A DNA stretch of 64,000 nucleotides, taken from assembly GCF_014874095.1 (NCBI RefSeq), contig NZ_JADBEB010000001.1, positions 8,866,001 through 8,930,000 on the forward strand, in the 5' to 3' direction. This DNA comes from Plantactinospora soyae (GTDB lineage: Bacteria; Actinomycetota; Actinomycetes; Mycobacteriales; Micromonosporaceae). Positions 6,250 to 12,920 of this stretch are shown here, piece by piece. Position 1 is the stretch's first letter. Each line of letters opens with the position of its first letter. Under the pieces are notes generated by a model. It worked only from the letters and a program-made list of their open reading frames with translations. It was not told the DNA's origin and made no database searches. Both the position numbers and the translations under genes were made by a program.

Positions 6250-6332
6250 GGAGGGTTCGCCATCGGCAAGGCAAGCGGGTTGCTAACCCGTCGCGGGTCA
6301 CACCGTTGCCGGTTCGACTCCGGCACCCTCCG
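6250..6332 (+). tRNA. tRNA-Ser(GCT)
   Basis: Class II tRNA of 83 bases: acceptor GGAGGGT/ACCCTCC, anticodon loop TTGCTAA (anticodon GCT), a variable arm with a CGG/CCG stem, T stem GCCGG/CCGGC, discriminator G. Matches Ser architecture. Looks functional. Confidence 0.85.
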
Positions 6333-6337
6333 CTCCA

Positions 6338-6411
6338 GTCCGTCGTGGCGCACCCGGGTGGGCCCGCTGCTTGAAGGCAGCGCGGGGCAGCTCGACGCTC
6401 CCCGACGGACC
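6338..6411 (+). tRNA. tRNA-like, possible Phe(GAA)
   Basis: Acceptor GTCCGTC/GACGGAC pairs perfectly over tRNA length (74 bases). The anticodon hairpin CGCTGC/GCAGCG leaves a six-base loop TTGAAG, best read as anticodon GAA (Phe); an eight-base loop would give TGA (Ser), but a clear Ser(TGA) tRNA exists nearby. The T arm is abnormal: GGGG/CCCC closes an oversized loop lacking TTCGA. Either a degenerate tRNA or a tRNA mimic. Confidence 0.45.
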
Positions 6412-6414
6412 ATT

Positions 6415-6487
6415 GCCCCTGTAGCTCAGTGGACAGAGCGCCTGGCTACGAACCAGGAGGTCGGACGTTCGAACCGTTCCAGGGGCA
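6415..6487 (+). tRNA. tRNA-Arg(ACG)
   Basis: Acceptor GCCCCTG/CAGGGGC, D stem GCTC/GAGC, anticodon stem CCTGG/CCAGG, loop CTACGAA (anticodon ACG), T stem GGACG/CGTTC with TTCGAAC, discriminator A. All arms intact. A34 would normally need TadA deamination to inosine. Confidence 0.88.
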
Positions 6488-6492
6488 CGCAT

Positions 6493-6566
6493 CGGGACGT
6501 GGCGCAGCTTGGTAGCGCACCGCACTGGGGGTGCGGGGGTCGTCGGTTCGAATCCGGCCGTCCCGA
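6493..6566 (+). tRNA. tRNA-Pro(GGG)
   Basis: Acceptor CGGGACG/CGTCCCG with C1-G72 and discriminator A, D stem GCGC/GCGC with loop AGCTTGGTA, anticodon stem CCGCA/TGCGG, loop CTGGGGG (anticodon GGG), T stem GTCGG/CCGGC. All arms intact. It lies six bases after tRNA-Arg. Confidence 0.88.
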
Positions 6567-6570
6567 CAAC

Positions 6571-6653
6571 GGAAGGCGCCGCTCAGCGGTGGGCGACCGG
6601 TCTTGAAAACCGGGGTGCCGGCAACGGCAGGGGTTCGACTCCTCCGCCTTCCT
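6571..6653 (+). tRNA. tRNA-Ser(TGA)
   Basis: Class II tRNA of 83 bases: acceptor GGAAGGC/GCCTTCC, anticodon stem CCGGT/ACCGG, loop CTTGAAA (anticodon TGA), variable arm with TGCCG/CGGCA stem, T loop TTCGACT. The discriminator is T where Ser tRNAs normally carry G, and the outer T-stem pair is mismatched. Confidence 0.8.
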
Positions 6654-6679
6654 CTCCACCTTTTCCCGGTCCCGCCCCG

Positions 6680-6754
6680 GTTCCGGTAGCTCAGCTTCGG
6701 TAGAGCGCCGCGTCGACATCGCGGAGGTCGCTGGTTCGAGTCCAGCCCGGAACA
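6680..6754 (+). tRNA. tRNA-Val(GAC) with C33
   Basis: Acceptor GTTCCGG/CCGGAAC, D stem GCTC/GAGC, anticodon stem CCGCG/CGCGG, loop TCGACAT (anticodon GAC), T stem GCTGG/CCAGC, discriminator A. Everything closes, but position 33 is C rather than T, as in the Leu(GAG) member, which should disturb the anticodon U-turn. Confidence 0.7.
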
Positions 6755-6759
6755 CCCAC

Positions 6760-6833
6760 GGCGCCGTAGACGAGTGGCCAGAGTCGCCGGGCTTTCACCC
6801 CGGATTTCGCGGGTTCGAATCCCGTCGGCGCTA
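6760..6833 (+). tRNA. tRNA-Glu(TTC)
   Basis: Acceptor GGCGCCG/CGGCGCT with a G-T first pair, anticodon stem CCGGG/CCCGG, loop CTTTCAC (anticodon TTC), variable ATTTC, T stem GCGGG/CCCGT with TTCGAAT, discriminator A. D stem GAC/GTC. Looks functional. Confidence 0.85.
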
Positions 6834-6871
6834 CAGATACCCGGCCTCGGCGGTCCACCCGTCGGGGCGAC

Positions 6872-6944
6872 GCCCGGATAGCTCAGCGGCAGCAGCGCCT
6901 CGTTTACACCGAGGAGGTCCCTGGTTCGATCCCAGGTCCGGGCA
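6872..6944 (+). tRNA. tRNA-Val(TAC)
   Basis: Acceptor GCCCGGA/TCCGGGC, anticodon stem CCTCG/CGAGG, loop TTTACAC (anticodon TAC), variable AGGTC, T stem CCTGG/CCAGG with TTCGATC, discriminator A. The D stem GCTC/CAGC pairs at three of four positions. The next tRNA starts after a single base. Confidence 0.82.
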
Positions 6945-6945
6945 C

Positions 6946-7020
6946 GATGGCGGAAGCTCAGCCTGGTCGAGCGCCGGAATGTGAATCCGGAGGTCACGGG
7001 TTCGAATCCCGTACGTCACC
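6946..7020 (+). tRNA. tRNA-His(GTG)
   Basis: Counted with the extra G(-1) opposite C73, the HisRS identity pair, which is present. D stem GCTC/GAGC, anticodon stem CCGGA/TCCGG, loop ATGTGAA (anticodon GTG), T stem ACGGG/CCCGT. The acceptor has mismatches at pairs 1-72 and 7-66, and position 8 is A rather than T. Weakened but recognisable. Confidence 0.7.
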
Positions 7021-7024
7021 CCAT

Positions 7025-7105
7025 GCGGGCGCGCCGACGTTGGAGAGTCGGGGCCGGCTGTAACCCGGTCGCTTTGCTGAGGGGGTTCGAATCCCTTCGC
7101 CCGCA
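7025..7105 (+). tRNA. tRNA-Tyr(GTA)
   Basis: Class II tRNA of 81 bases: acceptor GCGGGCG/CGCCCGC, D stem pairing CCGAC/GTCGG, anticodon stem GCCGG/CCGGT, loop CTGTAAC (anticodon GTA), an extra arm of about 12 bases, T stem GGGGG/CCCTT, discriminator A. Class II fits bacterial Tyr. Confidence 0.82.
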
Positions 7106-7109
7106 CTCA

Positions 7110-7154
7110 GCCGCTCACCGAGGCCACTGGTTCGATCCCGGCCGGGGGCGCAGC
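7110..7154 (+). pseudogene. tRNA remnant (T arm only)
   Basis: ACTGG, TTCGATC, CCGGC form a T-arm-like hairpin followed by a G-rich strand, but no matching 5' acceptor strand or anticodon arm was found between tRNA-Tyr and tRNA-Cys. It looks like the 3' third of a tRNA left by deletion within the array. Confidence 0.4.
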
Positions 7155-7156
7155 AC

Positions 7157-7234
7157 GACCTCGCTTCGTCCCCGGTGGGGCGGCCCGTCTGCAAAACGGG
7201 TGATTCTGGTCGGGTTCGACTCCCGGCGAGGTCT
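7157..7234 (+). tRNA. tRNA-Cys(GCA), abnormal D arm
   Basis: Acceptor GACCTCG/CGAGGTC, anticodon stem CCCGT/ACGGG, loop CTGCAAA (anticodon GCA), T stem TCGGG/CCCGG with TTCGACT, and discriminator T, the CysRS identity base. The D region folds as CCCC/GGGG with a three-base loop rather than a normal D arm, and the variable region is nine bases. Confidence 0.65.
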
Positions 7235-7258
7235 CGATCTGCCATCCGCTGTGGACGC

Positions 7259-7332
7259 CGTGGGCGCGGGCGTTGGCTGCTCGGCCGCCACTCATGATGG
7301 CGGTGTGCCCGGTTCGACACCGGGGCCCACGA
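7259..7332 (+). tRNA. tRNA-Met(CAT)
   Basis: Last array member. Acceptor CGTGGGC/GCCCACG, anticodon stem CGCCA/TGGCG, loop CTCATGA (anticodon CAT), T stem CCCGG/CCGGG with TTCGACA, discriminator A. C1 pairs with G72, so it lacks the mismatch of initiator tRNA. The D arm is irregular (GGC/GCC). An Ile tRNA with a lysidine-modified CAT cannot be excluded. Confidence 0.6.
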
Positions 7333-7369
7333 CCGAGGAACACCGCCGCGTCGCCGTCGAACCGGCAGG

Positions 7370-7621
7370 TCAGCGGCGGGCGGCCGGCGCGGCCCGCCAG
7401 GCCCGGATCCCGAGTACGCCGACCGTCGTACCGATCACCAGAGACGCCCCGATAAGCAGGGCGTGTACCCACAGAAAGCTGGTCGGGCTGCCCTGTCCGA
7501 TCTCGCCGCTCGACCAGGCGCGGGCGTCGTTCCAGATCGCGACCCCGAATCGGGGCCAGATGACCCAGGTCCAGACCCCCACCAGGATCAGGAATCCGGA
7601 CCAGGCTCGCGTCAGCACCAT
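7370..7621 (-). CDS. SCO4848 family membrane protein
   Basis: 83-residue protein with two transmembrane segments (about residues 5-22 and 49-72). The sequence WTWVIWPRFGVAIWND, then FLWVHALLIGASLVIGTTVGVLG, matches the actinobacterial SCO4848 family as I remember it. Function unknown. I start at the internal ATG because the upstream extension is arginine-rich and unlike the family. It lies convergent to the end of the tRNA array. Confidence 0.75.
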   Translation of the reverse strand: MVLTRAWSGFLILVGVWTWVIWPRFGVAIWNDARAWSSGEIGQGSPTSFLWVHALLIGASLVIGTTVGVLGIRAWRAAPAARR

Positions 7622-7775
7622 GGCTGGCCAGTATGCCAGCCGCCCTGACGGGGTCGAGAGCGACCGGTCTATCCCCCCGACCGGCCGCTCTCGAACTGAC
7701 CGGCCGCCCCGACCGATCACCCCCTGTCGGGCTGCCCCGACCGATCGCCCCCCGACCGGTGCAGCCCGCGCCGCG

Positions 7776-8435
7776 CTAGCTCGGCACCGCTTCGGCGTCG
7801 ACGGTCGCGGCGAGTCGACGACGGACGCCCAGCAGGACGAGCCCCCCGAAGAGCATTCCGAACGCCACCGTGCCCAGCAGGGCGAACGACTCTCCGGGCA
7901 GCAGCCCGCCGACCGACCGGGCCACGATGCCGAGGACCATGTAGAGCCCGGCCCAGAGCACCGCGCCGACCGCCGCGAATCCCACGAACCGGCGGTACGA
8001 CATCCGCAGCCCGCCCGCGGCGAGCGGCAGCAGCGCGTTCAGCACCGGCAGGAAGGGCGCCACCATGACCATCCGGCCCCCACCGCTGCCGAGCATGCGT
8101 TCCGCGGCGGCCCAGCGCGCCTCCCCGATCCACGCCCCCGTCCGGCTGCGGCGCAGTCGCGCACCGAACCGCCGACCGGCGAAGAAGGTGAGCGACCATC
8201 CGCCGAGGCAGCCGCCGATCACCGCGAGAAACGCGCTCACACTCGCCGGCCGTCCGACCCCCACCGCGGCGAGCACCGCGATGTCGCCGGGCACCAGAAC
8301 GCCCAGCAGCGGAATCGCGTCGAGCATCATGACCCCACCGAGCACCGCCAGGAAGACCACCGACGGAAGCTCCCCCACCTGAACCAGCCAGTCAGCCACG
8401 TGGAGAACGCTACGGGTCGTACGGGACGTGGACAT
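7776..8435 (-). CDS. DedA family membrane protein
   Basis: 219-residue integral membrane protein. DedA features are an N-terminal re-entrant/transmembrane region with PLLGVLVPGD, then a hairpin with the RRSRTGAWIGEAR stretch and a conserved FLPVLNALLPLAAGGLRMSYRRF segment containing the family's Pro and Arg positions. DedA proteins act in envelope lipid transport and membrane homeostasis. The start was placed 150 codons into the open frame, after a sequence with no membrane character that covers the divergent cold-shock gene. Confidence 0.8.
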   Translation of the reverse strand: MSTSRTTRSVLHVADWLVQVGELPSVVFLAVLGGVMMLDAIPLLGVLVPGDIAVLAAVGVGRPASVSAFLAVIGGCLGGWSLTFFAGRRFGARLRRSRTGAWIGEARWAAAERMLGSGGGRMVMVAPFLPVLNALLPLAAGGLRMSYRRFVGFAAVGAVLWAGLYMVLGIVARSVGGLLPGESFALLGTVAFGMLFGGLVLLGVRRRLAATVDAEAVPS

Positions 8436-8651
8436 CCGGGTCAAGCCCCCGGAAGCGCGGCCGGTAACCCTGACCCGATCTCGGGGTATGTCCGCCGCCC
8501 GGCGTAGCCTGGCCCCACCCCGTCGGAGTAGGTCGGACTCGCCCGGTAACGGTACGACTCGCGACTTCCGGCCGCATTCGGCAGCCCGGGAGGCTACTGT
8601 CGGTGCGTGCGGGGCGCGCCGCTTCCCAGACGCGCCGCTAAGGAGACACGT

Positions 8652-8855
8652 ATGGCAACCGGGACCGTGAAGTGGTTCAACTCGGAAAAGGGCTTCGGCT
8701 TCATCGAGCAGGATGGTGGGGGGCCCGACGTTTTCGTCCATTACTCGGCGATCTCGTCGTCCGGCTACCGAGAACTCAACGAGGGGCAGAAGGTCGAGTT
8801 TGACGTGACACAGGGCGACAAGGGTCCGCAGGCGGCGAACGTCCAGCCGCGCTGA
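8652..8855 (+). CDS. cold-shock domain protein
   Basis: 67-residue single cold-shock domain beginning [23 protein letters not shown]1 is KGFGFI at about residues 14-19 and RNP2 is VFVHY at about 28-32; both bind single-stranded RNA or DNA. AAGGAGA precedes the ATG at good spacing. As in other CspA-type proteins it probably acts as a nucleic-acid chaperone in the cytoplasm. Confidence 0.93.
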   Translation: MATGTVKWFNSEKGFGFIEQDGGGPDVFVHYSAISSSGYRELNEGQKVEFDVTQGDKGPQAANVQPR

Positions 8856-8888
8856 CCAGGCCCGACCCTCCGGCCCTGGACCCATCCG

Positions 8889-10190
8889 TCAGGTTCGGTC
8901 CGGGGCCGGGCGGTCGGGCAGTTCCCGGTGGTGGCGGAGCGGACCGATCAGCAGGATCAGCCCGGCCAGCCCCAGGCCACCGGTGATCAACCACATCGCC
9001 GGACGAAGGCCCAGTACGGTACCGAGGGTGCCGCCCAGCAGGGCACCCAGCGGGATGGTGCCGTAGTTGACGACCTGCATGCTCACGATGGCCCGACCGA
9101 GCAGCCCGTGCGGCACGTACGCCTGCCGGAAACTGCCCTTGAGCACGTTGCCCACGACGGCACCCGCGCCGATCACCACTCCGGCGACCACCACGTACGT
9201 CAGTCGTACGCCGGGTCCGGCCAGTGGGATCAGCAGTCCGAACGGCGCGCTGCCGACGTTGCTCACGAGCATCGCGCGGGCGCTGCCGAGGCGCTGGCTC
9301 AACGGTGTGGCGAGGGCCGCACCGAGGACCCCGCCGAGGCTCATGGCGGCGACCAGGCCACCGACCGTACCCGGACTGACCCCGATCTCGCGGACCAGGA
9401 AGACCACCAGGATCGCCTGGTATCCGGTCAGGCCGAGGTTGCTGACCGCGCCGAACACGGTCATCACCCGCAGGTAGGGATCGCGGGCCACGAACCGGAT
9501 GCCCTCGGCGATCTCCCGACGCAGTCCACCGGCGGCCCGGTCGACGACCCGGCGCGGCTCACGGACCCGGACCGCCAGCAGACAGGCCGCCGAGCCCAGA
9601 AAGCTCACCACGTCCAGCAGCAGGGCGAGCACCGGGCCGAACGCCGAGGCCAGCAGCCCGGCGGCGCCGGGGCCGGCGACCTGGGCGACCGCCTCGGTCC
9701 CCTGTAGCTTCGCGTTGCCCTCCGGCAGCTCGGACCGGGCCAGCAGGACGGGCAGCCAGACCTGGTAGGCGGTCTTGAAGAAGACGCTGACCACGCCGCC
9801 GCCGAGCGCCACGGCCAGCAGGTGGCCGACGCTCAGCGTGCCGAGCCAGGCGGCGACCGGCACGCTGAGGAACAGCAGCGCCGCGACCAGGTCGCAGACC
9901 AGCATCACCGGCCGGGCCGGCAGCCGGTCGACCCAGGCCCCCGCGGGCAGCCCAACGACCAGCCACGGCAGCCAGGCCGCCGCGGTCAGCAGCGCGACCT
10001 GGAACGTGCTGGCGTGCAGCACCGTGATCGCCACCAGCGGCAGCGCCACGCTGGTCACGCTGCTGCCGAAGCTGCTGGCGGCCTGGCCGGTCCAGAACAG
10101 TCGGAAGTCCCGCCGCCGGAGCAGCCCGCCGGGTCGGCGCGGCGGGCCGGCCCGGGTCAGCTCAGCAGCCACCGGCGCGGGGCCGCTCAC
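8889..10190 (-). CDS. MFS transporter, multidrug-efflux type
   Basis: 433-residue protein with about 12 hydrophobic segments. RDFRLFWTGQAASSFGSSV at the N-terminus and GLPAGAWVDRLPARPV in the loop between helices 2 and 3 mark the MFS_3-type (enterobactin-exporter-like) branch. It is probably a plasma-membrane exporter; the substrate is unknown. The GTG start overlaps the stop of the ArsR-type gene (GTGA), so the two are translationally coupled and the regulator very likely controls it. Confidence 0.85.
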   Translation of the reverse strand: MSGPAPVAAELTRAGPPRRPGGLLRRRDFRLFWTGQAASSFGSSVTSVALPLVAITVLHASTFQVALLTAAAWLPWLVVGLPAGAWVDRLPARPVMLVCDLVAALLFLSVPVAAWLGTLSVGHLLAVALGGGVVSVFFKTAYQVWLPVLLARSELPEGNAKLQGTEAVAQVAGPGAAGLLASAFGPVLALLLDVVSFLGSAACLLAVRVREPRRVVDRAAGGLRREIAEGIRFVARDPYLRVMTVFGAVSNLGLTGYQAILVVFLVREIGVSPGTVGGLVAAMSLGGVLGAALATPLSQRLGSARAMLVSNVGSAPFGLLIPLAGPGVRLTYVVVAGVVIGAGAVVGNVLKGSFRQAYVPHGLLGRAIVSMQVVNYGTIPLGALLGGTLGTVLGLRPAMWLITGGLGLAGLILLIGPLRHHRELPDRPAPDRT

Positions 10191-10759
10191 GGCCGGGCCG
10201 GGATGCCGTAGGCGAAGAGGAACACCGGGTCGCGCTGACGGCCGTCGTCCGGCACCTCGCGGTCGGCCCACCGGGCCAGTACGCCGTTCAGCTCCTCGCT
10301 CAGCGCGGCGAGTTCTTCCGGAGTGAGCCGCAGCCACCGGTCGGTGGAGAAGGGGCCCTCTCCCCATGCCTCGTGCGCGTCGTCGCCGGCCGCGTGCCAG
10401 TCCCGGACGAGGCCGGCGTGCCGGTCGAGGTTGAGCGAGACGGCGGCCTGCTGCACGGCCTGCGCCGCCGGGTCGGCGGCGAAGTCGGCGGCGGACCACC
10501 GCACGCCGGGGGCGACCAGGCGCCACCAGCGTTCGCGGCGGTCCCGGGCCAGTTCGGGCGCCTCCTGGACGAGTTCGGAGGCGGCGAGCACCTTCAGGTG
10601 GTGGCTGACGTTGGCCACGGCCTGGTCGGTGCGCTCGGCCAACATGCTGGCGGTCGACGCCCCGTACACCTTGAGCACGTCCATCAGCCGGCGCCGGAGC
10701 GGATGGGACATCGCGGCGAGCACCCGCGAGTCGGTGACCTGGCGGATCTGCTTCTCCAT
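10187..10759 (-). CDS. ArsR-type winged-helix transcriptional regulator
   Basis: 190-residue regulator. Residues about 10-75 form the winged helix (AAMSHPLRRRLMDVL, then ANVSHHLKVLAASELV as recognition helix). No metal-binding cysteine pair is visible, so it is likely not a metal sensor. The C-terminal 110 residues are family-specific. It heads a two-gene operon with the MFS exporter, and the promoter region holds paired palindromes that could be its operator. Confidence 0.85.
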   Translation of the reverse strand: MEKQIRQVTDSRVLAAMSHPLRRRLMDVLKVYGASTASMLAERTDQAVANVSHHLKVLAASELVQEAPELARDRRERWWRLVAPGVRWSAADFAADPAAQAVQQAAVSLNLDRHAGLVRDWHAAGDDAHEAWGEGPFSTDRWLRLTPEELAALSEELNGVLARWADREVPDDGRQRDPVFLFAYGIPARP

Positions 10760-10787
10760 GCTCTCAGGCTGACATACGCAAGAGCTG

Positions 10788-10820
10788 TTGCGCAATGTCT
10801 CTTGCGCAATACGTGTTGCG
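10788..10820 (-). promoter_or_regulatory. candidate operator of the ArsR-type regulator
   Basis: Two perfect palindromes TTGCGCAA lie at 10788-10795 and 10802-10809, 14 bases centre to centre, with a further half-site TTGCG at 10816. They are 29-60 bases before the regulator ATG. Repeated palindromes in this position are typical of an autoregulated winged-helix dimer site. Confidence 0.5.
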
Positions 10821-10897
10821 GAGTGCCGCCACCAGCGCGGCAAAGCTCATATTTGTGAATACATAGTGACAACCTCATCTGCGCACCGTGGCGTAGC

Positions 10898-11674
10898 ATG
10901 GCCCTCGTGGTTCTCGCAGGTGAACGCACCGAGAAGGTCCCGTTGGACGGCGTCGCCATCGACCGCGACAGTCCGATGCCGCTCTACTTCCAGATCGCCC
11001 AGCAACTGGAACAGGCGATCACCAGCGGGGCACTGCCCGCCGGCGGCCGGCTCGACAACGAGATCGAGCTCGCCGACCAGCTCGCGGTCAGCCGACCGAC
11101 CCTGCGCAAGGCGATCGAGACGCTGGTCCGACAGGGCCTGCTGGTGCGGCGGCGCGGGCTCGGCACCGTGGTGATGGCCCGGCCGGTACGCCGTCCACTC
11201 GCCCTCACCAGCCTCTTCGACGACCTGACCAGCACCGGGCGGGCGCCGACCACCGAGGTCCTCGAGTTCGGCCTCGGGCCGGCCGACCACGACGCGGCGG
11301 CGGCCCTGGGCGTACCCGAGGGCACCGAGGTGACCGTGGTCGAGCGACTGCGCCGGGCCGACGGCGAGCCGCTGGCGCTGATGCGCAACTACCTGCCGCC
11401 CGCACTGGTCAGCGTGGACCGGGAGAGTCTGGGCGCGTACGGCCTCTACCAACTGCTGCGCCGGCAGGGCGTGACCCTGCACCTGGCCAACCAGCAGGTC
11501 TCGGCCCGGCCGGCCCGTCCCCGGGAGGCTCGGCTGCTCGGGGTGCCCCGGAACGCCACCGTGCTCACCATCGCGCGGACCACGTACGACTCGGCCGGTC
11601 GCGCCGTCGAGTACGGCGCCCACTGCTACCTCGCGGCGCGCTACTCCGTCGAGATGACCCTGGTGGCCCGCTGA
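10898..11674 (+). CDS. GntR/HutC-type transcriptional regulator
   Basis: 258-residue regulator. The N-terminal winged helix spans about residues 25-90 (MPLYFQIAQQLEQAI, LAVSRPTLRKAIETLVRQGLLVRRRGLGTVV), followed by a UTRA ligand-binding domain (about 105-250) with the typical PLALMRNYLPP strand and YDSAGRAVEYGAHCYLAARY. HutC-branch regulators bind sugars, amino acids or histidine intermediates. No metabolic operon is adjacent, so the effector is unknown. The first ATG is used; a GTG four codons later is possible. Confidence 0.85.
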   Translation: MALVVLAGERTEKVPLDGVAIDRDSPMPLYFQIAQQLEQAITSGALPAGGRLDNEIELADQLAVSRPTLRKAIETLVRQGLLVRRRGLGTVVMARPVRRPLALTSLFDDLTSTGRAPTTEVLEFGLGPADHDAAAALGVPEGTEVTVVERLRRADGEPLALMRNYLPPALVSVDRESLGAYGLYQLLRRQGVTLHLANQQVSARPARPREARLLGVPRNATVLTIARTTYDSAGRAVEYGAHCYLAARYSVEMTLVAR

Positions 11675-11782
11675 CCGGCGCGGGGATCGCCGTCGACGGG
11701 TCGCGCGGTCGATGGCCGGGGGCCCGTTCGGCTGTCAGCTGAAGCACGGAAGACAGTCCGGCGGTGGGCCTAGCGTGGTGGC

Positions 11783-12847
11783 ATGGAGAAGCTCGCCGTG
11801 GTGGTCGGGGCCACCGGTCAGATCGGCCGGGCCGCCGTCCGGGCCCTGGTTGCCGACGGCTGGCGGGTCCGGGCCGCCGCCCGGGGCCTACGGGCCGGCG
11901 CGCCCTGGCCGCTGGACTGGGACGTCGAGCTGGTGCCGCTGGACCGCGAGGACGACACCGAGCTGGCCACCGCGCTCGGCGACGGCTGCGACGTACTGGT
12001 GGACACGGTCGCGTACGGCGCCCGGCACGCCCGGCAACTGCTCGGACTCGCCGACCGGATCGGCTCCGCCGTCGTCGTCTCCAGCGCGGCGGTCTACCTC
12101 GACGACGCCGGGCGGGGCTTCGGTGCCGAGGGCTTCCGGTTCCCCGTACCGATCGCCGAGACCCAGCGGACCGCCGAGCCGTTCGACCCCGACGACGCTG
12201 CGGGGAACGACCCGCCGCCCGAGGAGACGTACGCGGCCGAGAAGGCGGCCATGGAGCGTCAACTGCTCGCCGCCGGAGCGGTGCTCCCCACCACTGTCCT
12301 CCGAGCCGGCGCCGTGCACGGGCCGCACACGGTGCACCCCCGTGAGTGGCACTTCGTCAAGCGCGCCCTGGACAACCGGCCGGTCCGGGTCCTGGCGTAC
12401 GGCGGTGCCAGCCGGTTCCATCCGGTCTGCACGGCTAACCTGGCCGAGTTGATCCGGCTCTCCGCCGCCGAGCCGGGGGCCCGGGTGCTCAACGCCGGCG
12501 ACCCGGAGCCGCCCACCGTACGGGAGATCGGCGCGGCCATCCACGACGTGCTGGGGCACGGCGCGGAGGAGGTGCTGATCGACGGGCCGTCTCCGGCACC
12601 GCCGGTCGGCGAGACGCCGTGGACCACGCCGAATCCGGTGGTGCTGGACATGAGCCTGGCGGAACGTCAGCTCGGCTACCGCCCGGTGACCGGCTATCTC
12701 GACTCGTTGCCGGAGACCGTGCGGTGGCTGGTGGACGCGGCGCACGGGCGGGACTGGCGAACCGTCTTTCCCGACCTGGCGGAGAACTACCGGACCGACT
12801 ACTTCGACTACCTGGCCGAGGACGCCTGGCTGCGCCGACGCCACTGA
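11783..12847 (+). CDS. NAD-dependent epimerase/dehydratase family protein
   Basis: 354-residue extended short-chain dehydrogenase. The Rossmann glycine motif VVGATGQIGRA lies at residues 7-17, and a YAAEK motif (Tyr/Lys pair) near residue 153. The C-terminal part (NAGDPEPPTVREIGAAI, then GYRPVTGYLDSLPETVRWL) is the usual substrate-binding end of this family. Probable NAD(P)-dependent sugar-nucleotide or isoflavone-reductase-like enzyme; the substrate cannot be predicted. Confidence 0.8.
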   Translation: MEKLAVVVGATGQIGRAAVRALVADGWRVRAAARGLRAGAPWPLDWDVELVPLDREDDTELATALGDGCDVLVDTVAYGARHARQLLGLADRIGSAVVVSSAAVYLDDAGRGFGAEGFRFPVPIAETQRTAEPFDPDDAAGNDPPPEETYAAEKAAMERQLLAAGAVLPTTVLRAGAVHGPHTVHPREWHFVKRALDNRPVRVLAYGGASRFHPVCTANLAELIRLSAAEPGARVLNAGDPEPPTVREIGAAIHDVLGHGAEEVLIDGPSPAPPVGETPWTTPNPVVLDMSLAERQLGYRPVTGYLDSLPETVRWLVDAAHGRDWRTVFPDLAENYRTDYFDYLAEDAWLRRRH

Positions 12848-12920
12848 CCGGGTCCCGGCCCCGGTCTGCCAGCCCGGGGCACGACAGGACGGTCGACGAC
12901 GTCCCGGGCCGCCGCCGGGA

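Noticed and set aside
6338-6411. Possible selenocysteine tRNA
   Set aside because: The anticodon loop has no TCA, the length is 74 bases and there is no long extra arm.
4435-7106. Many open frames across the tRNA array
   Set aside because: They span several tRNAs, change frame relative to them and contain tRNA-derived translations such as GFEPATFGF; not protein genes, except the HNH gene.
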